DNA of 64,000 nucleotides. Source: Thermus filiformis (GTDB taxonomy: Bacteria; Deinococcota; Deinococci; Deinococcales; Thermaceae). Below the pieces are notes generated by a model. The model did not search any database, had not been told where the DNA came from, and worked only from the letters and a program-made list of their open reading frames with translations. Position 1 is the stretch's first letter. Each line of letters begins with the position of its first letter. Shown here one piece after another: positions 1 through 7,200 of the stretch. The stretch spans positions 434,001-498,000 of the forward strand of contig NZ_JPSL02000039.1 in NCBI RefSeq assembly GCF_000771745.2, in the 5' to 3' direction. Made by a program: the position numbers and the translations under genes.

Positions 1-1
1 C

Positions 2-655
2 CGCTACGACATGCGGGGCCAGGGCCCGTCCCCCGTGGGGGAAGAGGCCCTCACCCCCGGCTGGCACGCCCGGGACCTGGAGGCCCTCCTGGACCGGCTC
101 GGGCTGGACCGGGTCCACCTGGTGGGGCTCTCCAACGGGGGGGTGGTGGCCCAGGTCTTCGCCCTGGAGCGGCCCGAGCGGGTGCGAAGCCTCGTCCTCC
201 TCTGCACCACCCCGCACCTGGACACCGCCTTGCGGGCCAAGGTGGAGGCCTGGCTTCACGCCCTGGAGGCGGGGGGGCCGCTCCTCAGGCTACGGGTGGC
301 CCTGGCCTGGACCTTCGGGCGCGGCTTTCTGAACCGGAACCCCGGCCTCCTTTCGGAGGAAGGGCTGCGGGCCCTCCTGGCCCAGGCCCCCCCCGGGGAG
401 AACCAGAGGCGGCTCCTCCAGGGCTTCCTGACCCTGGAGGACCTGCGGCCCCGGCTCAGGAGGCTTTCCCTGCGGACGCTGGTGGTGGCGGGGGAGGAGG
501 ACCTCCTCTTCCCTCTCCCCTATGCCCGGGAGCTGGCCGAGGCCCTGGGGGCGGAGCTGGCCCTTCTGCCCCTAGGCCACGCGGCCCCGGTGGAGGACCC
601 GGACCGGGTGGGCCAGCTGGTCCGGGGGTTTTTGGAGGTGAGGGATGCGGTTTGA
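2..655 (+). CDS. alpha/beta hydrolase, 5' end cut off by the window
   Basis: This is the C-terminal part of an alpha/beta-hydrolase-fold enzyme resembling 3-oxoadipate enol-lactonases and related esterases. The frame is already open at base 2 and reads RYDMRGQG, an internal motif of the family, so the true start lies upstream of the window. The nucleophile elbow GLSNGG is near visible residue 44, the acid follows in GEEDLLFP, and the catalytic His is in LGHAAPVE near the end. The stop overlaps the start of the next hydrolase by 11 bases, so the two are translationally coupled. They lie upstream of a MaoC protein and a Liv-type importer. The substrate is not evident. Confidence 0.85.
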   Translation, partial: RYDMRGQGPSPVGEEALTPGWHARDLEALLDRLGLDRVHLVGLSNGGVVAQVFALERPERVRSLVLLCTTPHLDTALRAKVEAWLHALEAGGPLLRLRVALAWTFGRGFLNRNPGLLSEEGLRALLAQAPPGENQRRLLQGFLTLEDLRPRLRRLSLRTLVVAGEEDLLFPLPYARELAEALGAELALLPLGHAAPVEDPDRVGQLVRGFLEVRDAV

Positions 656-1451
656 GGAAAAAGGAAGCGGCCGACCTGTGGTCTTCATCCACGGCAACTT
701 CGCCTCGAGGGCCTGGTGGCGCGAGGTCCTCTCGGTGTTCCCTTCGGGAAGCAACTCGGTGTTCCCTTCGGGAAGCAACTCGGTGTTCCCTTCGGGAAGC
801 AACCAGCCCCCCAAAGGGTACCGGTTCCTCGCGGTGGACCTGCCGGGCTTCGGAGAAACCCCCTTCCAGGGGGAAAGCCCCACCATTTCGGGCTTCGCCC
901 AGGCGGTCTTGGCCTTCCTGGAGGAGGAGGGGCTGGAGCCGGTCCTGGTGGGGCACTCCCTGGGTGGGGCGGTGGCCATGGAGGCGGCGGGGCAGGCCCC
1001 GGACCGGGTCCGGGGGCTGGTCCTCCTGGACTCCGCCCCCCCCACCGGCTTTCCCACCCCCGAGGCCTACTACCCCCTCCTGGAGAGCTACCGGCAGGAC
1101 CGACAAGCCCTCCGGACGGCCCTCCTGGGGGTGATCGGCCGGCCGCCCCCCTACTTTGAGGAGCTGGTGGACCAGGCCCAGGCCATGCACCCCGGCCACT
1201 TCACCGGGAACGCCCGGGCCCTGGCCGAGTGGAAACTGACCCGCGTCTACCCGGGGCCGGTCCTGGTGGTGCACGGGGAGAAGGACCCCCTGGTGCCCCT
1301 GGCCATGGCCGAGATCACCCGGGCCTTCTTTCCGAAGGCGCGGCTTCACGTCCTCCCGGGGCTCGGCCACTCGCCCCAGCTGGAGGACCCCGGGGGCTTT
1401 TTGAACGTCCTGGAGGGCTTTTTGGAGGAGGTACCATGGGGTTCAAGCTAG
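645..1451 (+). CDS. alpha/beta hydrolase carrying three SVFPSGSN inserts
   Basis: This is a 268-residue alpha/beta hydrolase. The oxyanion motif FIHGNFAS is near residue 14, the nucleophile elbow GHSLGG places Ser at 105, the acid is in HGEKDPLVP and the catalytic His is at 242 in GLGHSPQLE. Residues 30-53 are three exact copies of SVFPSGSN, encoded by three exact 24-bp tandem units, placed between WREVL and the strand FLAVDLPGFG. Relatives normally have a short loop there. The insert is in frame and all catalytic motifs remain, so the gene is probably functional. It overlaps both neighbours and belongs to the operon with the MaoC and Liv genes. Confidence 0.9.
   Translation: MRFEEKGSGRPVVFIHGNFASRAWWREVLSVFPSGSNSVFPSGSNSVFPSGSNQPPKGYRFLAVDLPGFGETPFQGESPTISGFAQAVLAFLEEEGLEPVLVGHSLGGAVAMEAAGQAPDRVRGLVLLDSAPPTGFPTPEAYYPLLESYRQDRQALRTALLGVIGRPPPYFEELVDQAQAMHPGHFTGNARALAEWKLTRVYPGPVLVVHGEKDPLVPLAMAEITRAFFPKARLHVLPGLGHSPQLEDPGGFLNVLEGFLEEVPWGSS
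732..803 (+). repeat. three tandem copies of a 24-bp in-frame coding repeat
   Basis: Codon-aligned units lie at 732-755, 756-779 and 780-803 and are identical. Each contains TTCCCTTCGGGAA, a 5-bp inverted repeat with a 3-nt centre, and encodes SVFPSGSN. A fourth identical copy is at 6974-6997 inside bacterioferritin, in its coding sense. Confidence 0.97.
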
Positions 1452-1858
1452 GGGACACCGCGGAGTACACCCAGACCCTGACCGAGGCGCAGGTGGCCCT
1501 CTTCGTGGGGGCCACGGGGGACCACAACCCCCTGCATCTGGACGAGGTCTACGCCCGGAAGACCCGGTTCGGGGGGCGGATCGTGCACGGCCTCCTCACC
1601 GCCGGGCTCATCTCCACCGCCATCGGGACCCGGCTCCCCGGAAAGGGGGCGGTCTACCTGGGCCAGACCCTGCGCTTCCTCAGGCCGGTCTACCTGGGGG
1701 ACACCGTGACCGCCCGCCTCGAGGTGGTCGGGGTCAAGGAGCGGCCGGGCGGCCAGATTCTCACCCTTAGGACCCTCTGCCTCAACCAGAAGGGAGAGGT
1801 GGTGATAGAGGGCGAGGCCACGGTGCTCTACGAGGTGGCCGAGAAGGAGGAACCATGA
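1436..1858 (+). CDS. MaoC-family (R)-specific enoyl-CoA hydratase
   Basis: This is a 140-residue single hotdog-fold protein of the MaoC/PhaJ type, which hydrates 2-enoyl-CoA to (R)-3-hydroxyacyl-CoA. The hydratase signature GATGDHNPLHLD contains the catalytic Asp (about 29) and His (about 34), followed by the GGRIVHGLL segment. I chose the ATG at 1436 because it follows GGAGG and gives the usual short N-terminus; the open frame extends further upstream without homology. It overlaps the upstream hydrolase by 16 bases and the downstream binding-protein gene by 4. The context suggests acyl-CoA turnover of whatever the adjacent importer brings in, which is inference. Confidence 0.9.
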   Translation: MGFKLGDTAEYTQTLTEAQVALFVGATGDHNPLHLDEVYARKTRFGGRIVHGLLTAGLISTAIGTRLPGKGAVYLGQTLRFLRPVYLGDTVTARLEVVGVKERPGGQILTLRTLCLNQKGEVVIEGEATVLYEVAEKEEP

Positions 1859-3033
1859 GGAAAGGGCTGATCGGATGGATGGTGTTGGCGCTCGGTCTGG
1901 GCCTGGCCCAGACCCAGGTGAGGGTGGGGGTCCTCCTCCCCCTCTCGGGGGTTTCCAGCGTCTCCGGCAAGGCGGCCTTGAACGGGGTCCAGCTGGCCGC
2001 GGAGGAGGTGAACGCCGCCGGAAAGGTGCGGCTCGAGCTGGTGGTGGCCGACGACGGCACCGACGCGGCCAAGGCGGTGCCCGCCTTTACCAAGCTCATG
2101 ACCGTGGACAAGGTGGACATCGTCCTCGGGGGGCTGGCCAGCGGGGTCACCTTCGCCCTCTCCGGCCCCGTGAAGCAGTACGGGCCCCTCTTCCTGGCCA
2201 TCGGGGCGGCGAGCTCGGTGGTGGAGCAGGCCTTTGAGGGCTATCCCCTCTTCTTCCACTACCACCCCTGGGACTACCACAACGTGGCCGCGGCCTTGGA
2301 CTTCTTCCGCTACCTGTACAAGGACCTGGGGGCGCGGAAGGTGGCCATCCTGTACGAGGACGGGCCCTTCGGCTCGGCGGGGATCAAGACCTACCAGGAC
2401 CAGCTCAAGGCCATCGGCTACCAGGTCCAGGCCGAGCCCTTCAAGGCGGGCAGCGGCCAGTTCACCGCCGTCCTCACCCGGTTCAAGGCCTTCGGCCCGG
2501 ACATCCTCTACTGGATCGGCTACGACGTGGACGCCCTGCCCATCGTCTCCCAGGCCCGGCAGGTGGGCCTGAGGCCCAAGCTGATCTACGGCGCGCCCCC
2601 CTCCTGGCCCCTGGGGTTTGAGAAGAACCCCCTCTCCACCGACGTGGTGGGGATGACCGCCTGGCTGCCCACCGTGGCCAATCCCGAGTCCCGCCGCTTC
2701 GTCCAGGCCTACCAGAAGAAGTACGGGGAGACCACGGAGGAGTACATGGCCCCCATGGGCTACGCCATCGTCAAAAGCCTGGCTCTGGCGGTGGAAAGGG
2801 CGGGGAGCGCCGACAAGCAGAAGGTGGCCGAGGCCCTGGCCCAGATCCGGCTCAACACCCCCCTCGGCCCCCTGAGCTTCAAGCCCTCGGAGACGGGCAA
2901 GACCCGGTACCAGGGCTTCGGCCCGGAGATCTGGTTCCAGTTCCAGTACCTGGAGGGCAACCGCCGCCCCGTCTTCCCCATGGACAAGGCGGCCCGGCCC
3001 CTCCGCTACCCCGGGGAGTACTACCTGCGCTGA
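1855..3033 (+). CDS. Liv-type ABC importer substrate-binding protein
   Basis: This is a 392-residue periplasmic binding protein of the branched-chain amino acid/amide family (Peripla_BP_6). An N-terminal signal peptide is followed by VRVGVLLPLSGVSS, the typical first strand of the family. Binding proteins of this family serve amino acids, amides, urea and aromatic acids, so the ligand is open. It starts in an ATGA overlap with the MaoC gene and its stop overlaps the livH start by one base (TGATG). It is followed immediately by livH, livM, livG and livF, which form a complete importer. Preceding hydrolases and a hydratase make a carboxylic acid ligand as plausible as an amino acid. Confidence 0.92.
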   Translation: MRKGLIGWMVLALGLGLAQTQVRVGVLLPLSGVSSVSGKAALNGVQLAAEEVNAAGKVRLELVVADDGTDAAKAVPAFTKLMTVDKVDIVLGGLASGVTFALSGPVKQYGPLFLAIGAASSVVEQAFEGYPLFFHYHPWDYHNVAAALDFFRYLYKDLGARKVAILYEDGPFGSAGIKTYQDQLKAIGYQVQAEPFKAGSGQFTAVLTRFKAFGPDILYWIGYDVDALPIVSQARQVGLRPKLIYGAPPSWPLGFEKNPLSTDVVGMTAWLPTVANPESRRFVQAYQKKYGETTEEYMAPMGYAIVKSLALAVERAGSADKQKVAEALAQIRLNTPLGPLSFKPSETGKTRYQGFGPEIWFQFQYLEGNRRPVFPMDKAARPLRYPGEYYLR

Positions 3034-3893
3034 TGGACCTCCTGTTGCAGACCCTTCTGAACGGGACCCTCGCCGCCGGGGTCTACGCCCTGGTGGCGAG
3101 CGGTCTGGCCCTCTCCGTGGGGGTGGTGGGGATCGTGAACTTCGCCCACGGGGAGTTCCTGATGATCGGGGCCTTCACCAGCTACCTCCTCTTCACCGCC
3201 CGGGGGCTTGACCCCCTCCTGGCCCTGGGCCTGGCGGCCCTGGCCGCCTTCCTGGTGGGGGCCCTGGTCTACCACGGCCTGCTCCGGCCCGTCCTCCTGG
3301 CCCCGGAGCTCAACCAGATGCTCCTCACCTTCGGCCTCTCCGTCCTGCTCCAGAACCTGGCCCTCCTCTTCTTCGGGGCGGACACCCGGGTGGTGGCCCC
3401 GCCCTACCAGGGCAGCGCCGTCCGGCTGGGGCCCTTCAGCCTGGGGGTGGTGCCCCTGGGGGCCTTCCTCCTCTCCGCCCTTCTTTTGGTCCTTCTCCAC
3501 CTCTTCCTGAGGCGGAGCCGGCTCGGCCTGGCCATGCGGGCGGTGGCCCAGAACCGCCTGGCCCCGGGGCTTTTAGGCATAGAGCTCCACCAGGTCTACC
3601 TGCTGGCCTTCGGGCTTTCCGCCGCCTTGGCCGGGGTGGCGGGGGTGATGCTCTCGGTGATGCTCTACGCCAGCCCCACCGTGGGGTTCGCCTACACGCT
3701 GAAGGCCTTCGCCATCGTGGTCATGGCCGGCCTGGGGAACCTGACCGGGGTGCTCTGGGCGGCCCTCCTCCTGGCGGTGGCCGAGGCGGTGGTGAGCACC
3801 TACCTGCCCGGGGGCGGGGGGTGGGTGGAGGCGGTCTTCTTCCTGGTCATCTTCCTAAGCCTCCTCTACCGGAGCTACGGGGGTCGGGGATGA
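3033..3893 (+). CDS. livH: Liv-type ABC importer permease LivH
   Basis: This is a 286-residue inner-membrane permease of the LivH/LivM family. It is almost entirely hydrophobic with about eight predicted membrane spans. It contains the family motif NFAHGEFLMIGAF near residue 35 and a GLxxALAGVAG-like stretch near residue 195. It pairs with LivM in the next gene to form the translocation pore. Start and stop both overlap the neighbours (TGATG and ATGA), so translation is coupled along the operon. Confidence 0.93.
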   Translation: MDLLLQTLLNGTLAAGVYALVASGLALSVGVVGIVNFAHGEFLMIGAFTSYLLFTARGLDPLLALGLAALAAFLVGALVYHGLLRPVLLAPELNQMLLTFGLSVLLQNLALLFFGADTRVVAPPYQGSAVRLGPFSLGVVPLGAFLLSALLLVLLHLFLRRSRLGLAMRAVAQNRLAPGLLGIELHQVYLLAFGLSAALAGVAGVMLSVMLYASPTVGFAYTLKAFAIVVMAGLGNLTGVLWAALLLAVAEAVVSTYLPGGGGWVEAVFFLVIFLSLLYRSYGGRG

Positions 3894-4792
3894 GGGGGGC
3901 TTTGGCGCTCCTCCTCCTGGCCGGCCTCCTCCCCTACCTGCCCCTGGGGGAGTGGCGGGCCTTTCTGCTGGACACCGCCCAGTTCGCCTTCCTGATCACC
4001 GCCTTGGCCCTCTCCTGGGACCTCCTGGCCCGCACCGGCCAGCTCTCCCTGGCCCACGGGGCCTTCTTCGGCCTGGGGGCCTACGCCGCCGGGCTCAGCG
4101 CGCCCGGCCTTGGCCCCCTCCCGGCCCTGGGGGTGGGGATGGGGGTGGCCGCTCTCTCCAGCCTGGTCCTGGGCCTGGCCACCCTGAGGCTGCATGGGAT
4201 CTACTTCGCCATCGCCACCCTGGCCTTCAGCGAGGTGGTGCGGACCCTGGTCCTCAAGGCCCCCTTCACGGGCGGGCCCATCGGCCTGGCCGTGCCCCCG
4301 GCCTTCCCCGGCCTGCCCCTTGGGGGGTACTACCTGGCCTTTTCGGCCCTGGTCCTGGCGGTGGCCGTGAGCCTGGGCCTGGCGGGAAGCAGGCTGGCCT
4401 ACGCCCAAGCGGCCACCCGGCAAGGGGAGGCGGTGGCCCGGGTCCTGGGGGTCCCGGTGGTCCGGGTGAAACTGGTCTCCTTCCTTCTTTCCAGTGCCTT
4501 GGCCGGACTGGCCGGGGGGGTCTACGCCTTCAAGACCCTTTTCCTCACCCCTTACGACGCCTTCGGGCTGGGGCGGGCGGTGGAGGCTTTGGTCATCCCC
4601 ATCTTCGGGGGGCTTTACACCACCTTGGGGCCGGTCCTGGGGGGGTTCCTCCTGGTGGGAATGGAGACCGCCCTGAGGCTCTGGGTGGGGGAGGGATACC
4701 TGGCGGTCTACGGGGCCCTCCTCATCCTGGCCATCCTGTTCCTGCCTCGAGGGCTTCTGGGGCTACTGGGAGGGAAGCGTGGCGCTGCTTAA
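3890..4792 (+). CDS. livM: Liv-type ABC importer permease LivM
   Basis: This is a 300-residue LivM-family permease and the partner of LivH. It has hydrophobic spans throughout and the characteristic SWDLLARTGQLSLAHGAFFGLGAY segment, followed by the SxALAGLAGGVYA region. The start is the ATG at 3890 in an ATGA overlap with the livH stop; the open frame extends to 3821 but that part has no family match. The stop lies inside the livG start region with a 14-base overlap. Expected at the cytoplasmic membrane in a LivKHMGF complex. Confidence 0.92.
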   Translation: MRGALALLLLAGLLPYLPLGEWRAFLLDTAQFAFLITALALSWDLLARTGQLSLAHGAFFGLGAYAAGLSAPGLGPLPALGVGMGVAALSSLVLGLATLRLHGIYFAIATLAFSEVVRTLVLKAPFTGGPIGLAVPPAFPGLPLGGYYLAFSALVLAVAVSLGLAGSRLAYAQAATRQGEAVARVLGVPVVRVKLVSFLLSSALAGLAGGVYAFKTLFLTPYDAFGLGRAVEALVIPIFGGLYTTLGPVLGGFLLVGMETALRLWVGEGYLAVYGALLILAILFLPRGLLGLLGGKRGAA

Positions 4793-5501
4793 GGTGGAAG
4801 GCCTCAGCAAGCGGTTCGGCGGCCTCCTGGCGGTCAACCGGGTCAGCCTGAAGGTCCGGCCGGGGGAGATCCTGGCGGTCATCGGGCCCAACGGAGCGGG
4901 AAAGAGCACCCTCCTCAACCTCCTCTCTGGCCTCCTCCTCCCTGACGAGGGCCGGATCCTCTTCAGGGGCGAGGAGATCACCCACCTCCCCCCGGAGGCC
5001 AGGGCCTGGCGGGGGTTGGGCCGGGCCTTCCAGATCGTAAGCCCCTTCCCCGAGATGACGGTGCGGGAGAACCTTTTGGTGGGCGCGCTTTTCGGGAAGC
5101 CCGGCACGCCCAAGCGGGAGGCGGAGCGGGTGGTGGAAGAGGTTCTGGAGCTCACCGGACTCGCCCCCAAGGCCCACCACCTGGCGGGCGAGCTCACCCT
5201 CCTGGAGGACAAGCGCCTGGAGCTGGCCCGGGCCCTGGCCACCCGGCCCAACCTCCTCCTCCTGGACGAGGTGATGGCGGGGCTGAGGCCCAAGGAGGCT
5301 CAGGAGGCGGTGGGCCTCCTCCAGCGCATCCGGGCCCGGGGGGTGAGCATCCTGTTCATAGAGCACCTGATGCCCGTGGTCCGGGCCCTGGCCGACCGGG
5401 TGGTGGTCCTGGACTACGGGGAGGTCATCGCCGAAGGGCGGTACGAGGAGGTGACCCAGGACCCCCGGGTGCGCGAGGCCTACCTGGGGAGGTCGGCATG
5501 A
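4779..5501 (+). CDS. livG: Liv-type ABC importer ATPase LivG
   Basis: This is a 240-residue ATP-binding subunit that starts with GTG. Walker A GPNGAGKST is at residues 36-44, the Q-loop is near AFQIVSPF, and Walker B LLLLDEV is followed by MAGLRP. The signature region reads ELTLLEDKRLELARAL rather than a canonical LSGGQ, a form found in a LivG subgroup. The switch His is in FIEHLMPVV. It overlaps livM by 14 bases and livF by 4, consistent with one transcript for the whole importer. Confidence 0.93.
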   Translation: MALLKVEGLSKRFGGLLAVNRVSLKVRPGEILAVIGPNGAGKSTLLNLLSGLLLPDEGRILFRGEEITHLPPEARAWRGLGRAFQIVSPFPEMTVRENLLVGALFGKPGTPKREAERVVEEVLELTGLAPKAHHLAGELTLLEDKRLELARALATRPNLLLLDEVMAGLRPKEAQEAVGLLQRIRARGVSILFIEHLMPVVRALADRVVVLDYGEVIAEGRYEEVTQDPRVREAYLGRSA

Positions 5502-6202
5502 AGCTTCAGGCAGAGGGCGTCCAGGCGGGCTACGGCAAGGCCCAGGTCCTCTTCGGCGTGGATCTGGAGGTGGGGGCGGGGGAGCTGGTGGCGCTCTTGG
5601 GGGCCAACGGGGCGGGGAAGACCACCTTCTTGCGGGTGGTCTCCGGGCTGCTTCGGCCCTGGGAGGGGGTGGTGCGGCTGGACGGCCAGGACCTCCGGGG
5701 TCTCTCCCCGGCCAGGAGGGCCCGGCTCGGCCTGGGGCACGTCCCGGAGGGGCGCCAGATCTTCCCCCTGATGAGCGTGGAGGAAAACCTCCTCCTAGGG
5801 GCGGCCTTCCTGGCCTGGGAAAGGCGCCGGGAGGGCCTGGAGGAGGTCTACGCCCTCTTCCCCCGGCTCGCGGAGCGGAAGGGCCAAGCGGCAGGGACCC
5901 TCTCCGGGGGGGAGCAGCAGATGCTGGCCATCGGCCGGGCCCTGATGGGGCGGCCCCGGCTCCTCCTGGTGGACGAGCCCTCCTTGGGCCTCTCCCCCCG
6001 GCTGGCCGAGGAGGTCCTGGCCTCCTTGGAGCGGATCAAGGCCCAGGGGGTGGGCCTGCTCCTGGTGGAGCAGAACGTGGCCCTCTCCCTCGAGGTGGCC
6101 GACCGCGGCTACGTGATGGAGCAGGGCCGGATCGTCCTGGAGGGGAGCGCCCGGGCCCTGAAGGAGGACTCGAGGGTGCGGGAGGCCTACCTGGCCCTCT
6201 AA
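5498..6202 (+). CDS. livF: Liv-type ABC importer ATPase LivF
   Basis: This is a 234-residue ATP-binding subunit that partners LivG. Walker A GANGAGKTT is near residue 35, the signature LSGGEQQMLAIGRALM is complete, Walker B is LLLVDEPSLGLSP and the switch residues are in VEQNVALSLEVADR. It is the last gene of the operon. The stop at 6202 is followed by about 50 bases before the promoter of the HxlR regulator. No clear terminator hairpin with a T-run was seen. Confidence 0.93.
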   Translation: MKLQAEGVQAGYGKAQVLFGVDLEVGAGELVALLGANGAGKTTFLRVVSGLLRPWEGVVRLDGQDLRGLSPARRARLGLGHVPEGRQIFPLMSVEENLLLGAAFLAWERRREGLEEVYALFPRLAERKGQAAGTLSGGEQQMLAIGRALMGRPRLLLVDEPSLGLSPRLAEEVLASLERIKAQGVGLLLVEQNVALSLEVADRGYVMEQGRIVLEGSARALKEDSRVREAYLAL

Positions 6203-6249
6203 CGCCCCGGCTGGGCGCGCTAAAGGGACGCGTGGCCGAGGCGGCGTGG

Positions 6250-6255
6250 TAGAAT
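6250..6255 (+). promoter_or_regulatory. extended -10 promoter of the HxlR-type gene
   Basis: TAGAAT is preceded by TGG, giving the extended -10 form TGnTAGAAT. No good -35 was found. It ends 8 nt before the in-frame ATA at 6264, the spacing seen at other leaderless promoters in this window. Confidence 0.6.
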
Positions 6256-6263
6256 GAGGCGAG

Positions 6264-6599
6264 ATAGGCGCGCGGGGGGAAGAGTTCTGCCCGGTCTACT
6301 TCGCCCTCAACCTCCTCCAGGAAAAGTGGGTTCTCCACATCATCCGGGCCCTGCTGGGGGGGGAGAAGGGGTTTAACGAGCTGTCCCGGGCCGTGGGGGG
6401 GGTGAACCCCGCCACCTTGAGCCAGCGCCTGGAGCAGCTGGTGGCCCTGGGCCTGGTGGAGAAGGAGGTGGAGTCCCACATGCCCCCCCGGACCCGGTAC
6501 CGCCTGACCCCGGCAGGCCAGGAGCTGGAAGAGGTGATCCAGGCCATAGACCGCTGGGCCCGGAAACACCTTACCCCGTCCCCCCTGCCAGGGAGGTAA
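6264..6599 (+). CDS. HxlR-family winged-helix regulator, start codon unresolved
   Basis: The protein is a compact winged-helix regulator of the HxlR (MarR-like) family. The family core FCPVYFALNLLQEKWVLHII is followed by GFNELSRAVGGVNPATLSQRLEQL (recognition helix) and the wing PPRTRYRLTPAG. HxlR proteins usually bind DNA as dimers and many sense electrophiles or redox state through the N-terminal Cys. The homologous region begins at about 6282, but the frame upstream has no ATG, GTG or TTG before a TGA at 6255. The options are an ATA start at 6264, placed exactly for a leaderless mRNA, or the ATG at 6254 with one G removed from the G6 tract at 6274-6279. That ATG lies inside the -10 box, so I favour ATA or a mutated ATG. 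Confidence 0.65.
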   Translation: MGARGEEFCPVYFALNLLQEKWVLHIIRALLGGEKGFNELSRAVGGVNPATLSQRLEQLVALGLVEKEVESHMPPRTRYRLTPAGQELEEVIQAIDRWARKHLTPSPLPGR

Positions 6600-6660
6600 G
6601 CCCCTTCCCCAAAGCCACGCTTTACGAGGGACGTTCGGCCTGGAGGCGGGGTTTTCGGGC

Positions 6661-6688
6661 CCCCGCCCTGACGAACGCCAGGGCAGGG
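6661..6688 (-). terminator. hairpin after the bacterioferritin stop
   Basis: On the minus strand a 10-bp stem with one G-U pair and an 8-nt loop (CCCTGCCCTG / CAGGGCGGGG) begins 9 nt after the bacterioferritin stop codon. It lacks a T-run, so it could be a 3'-end stabiliser or a Rho-type or thermophile terminator. Confidence 0.5.
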
Positions 6689-6697
6689 TACTCAAGG

Positions 6698-7186
6698 TCA
6701 GCGGAGGGTGAGGAGGTAGGTGGGAAGGCCCATCTGGCCCAGGAGGTCCCGCTGCTCCTCGAGCCAGTCCACGTGGCCCTCCTCGTCCTTCAGGATCTCC
6801 CCGATGAGGTCCCGGGTTCCGTTGTCCCCCAAGGACTGGGCCAGGTTCATGGTCTCGTTGTAGCCCCGGACCGCCTGAACCTCCCCCTCGTAGTCGTTCA
6901 GGATGATCTCCTCCACGCTCTTGCCGATGTGGATGGGGGCGATCCGGCTCACCTCGGGGAAGCCCTCGAGGAAGTTGCTTCCCGAAGGGAACACCGAAAG
7001 GATGCGCTCAATGTGCCGCTCGGCGTGGCGCATCTCCGTGATGGCGTGGGCCTTGAGGGCCTGGGCCAGCCGGGTGTACCCCCAGTTCTCGGCCATCTCC
7101 GCATGGACCATGTACTGCAATACGGCCGCCAGCTCCTCGGAAAGCCGGTCGTTCAAGGCCTGGATAACCTCCGGGTGTCCTTTCAT
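6698..7186 (-). CDS. bfr: bacterioferritin with an 8-residue SVFPSGSN insertion
   Basis: This is a 162-residue four-helix ferritin-like protein that oxidises Fe(II) and stores iron in a 24-mer shell. The ferroxidase ligands are visible: Glu18, Glu51 and His54 in EMRHAERH, a Glu in YEGEV, and Glu/His in DEEGHVDW. Met52, the haem ligand of classical bacterioferritin, is also present. Residues 64-71 are SVFPSGSN, inserted exactly between ERIL and FLEG, which are contiguous in Escherichia coli Bfr. The insert comes from one exact copy of the 24-bp repeat. I chose the ATG at 7186 because GGAGG precedes it and MKG is the conserved start. It is adjacent to the copper operon on the same strand. Confidence 0.93.
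   Translation of the reverse strand: MKGHPEVIQALNDRLSEELAAVLQYMVHAEMAENWGYTRLAQALKAHAITEMRHAERHIERILSVFPSGSNFLEGFPEVSRIAPIHIGKSVEEIILNDYEGEVQAVRGYNETMNLAQSLGDNGTRDLIGEILKDEEGHVDWLEEQRDLLGQMGLPTYLLTLR
6974..6997 (-). repeat. single copy of the 24-bp coding repeat in bacterioferritin
   Basis: This is identical in all 24 bases to the three units at 732-803, read on the coding strand of bfr. It is flanked by codons for RIL and FLEG and is in phase. Confidence 0.97.
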
Positions 7187-7200
7187 GGTAACCTCCGCCC

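Noticed and set aside
732-803. Could the 24-bp repeats be a CRISPR array?
   Set aside because: The units are directly adjacent without spacers, lie inside a reading frame, and no cas gene is present.
456-1057. Minus-strand frames with LPEGNTE repeats opposite the first hydrolases
   Set aside because: These are the complement of the 24-bp units read on the wrong strand; the hydrolase motifs on the plus strand decide the coding strand.
6254-6256. ATG at 6254 as the HxlR start
   Set aside because: It lies inside the -10 box and out of frame with the conserved protein, so it would need both a different promoter and a frameshift.
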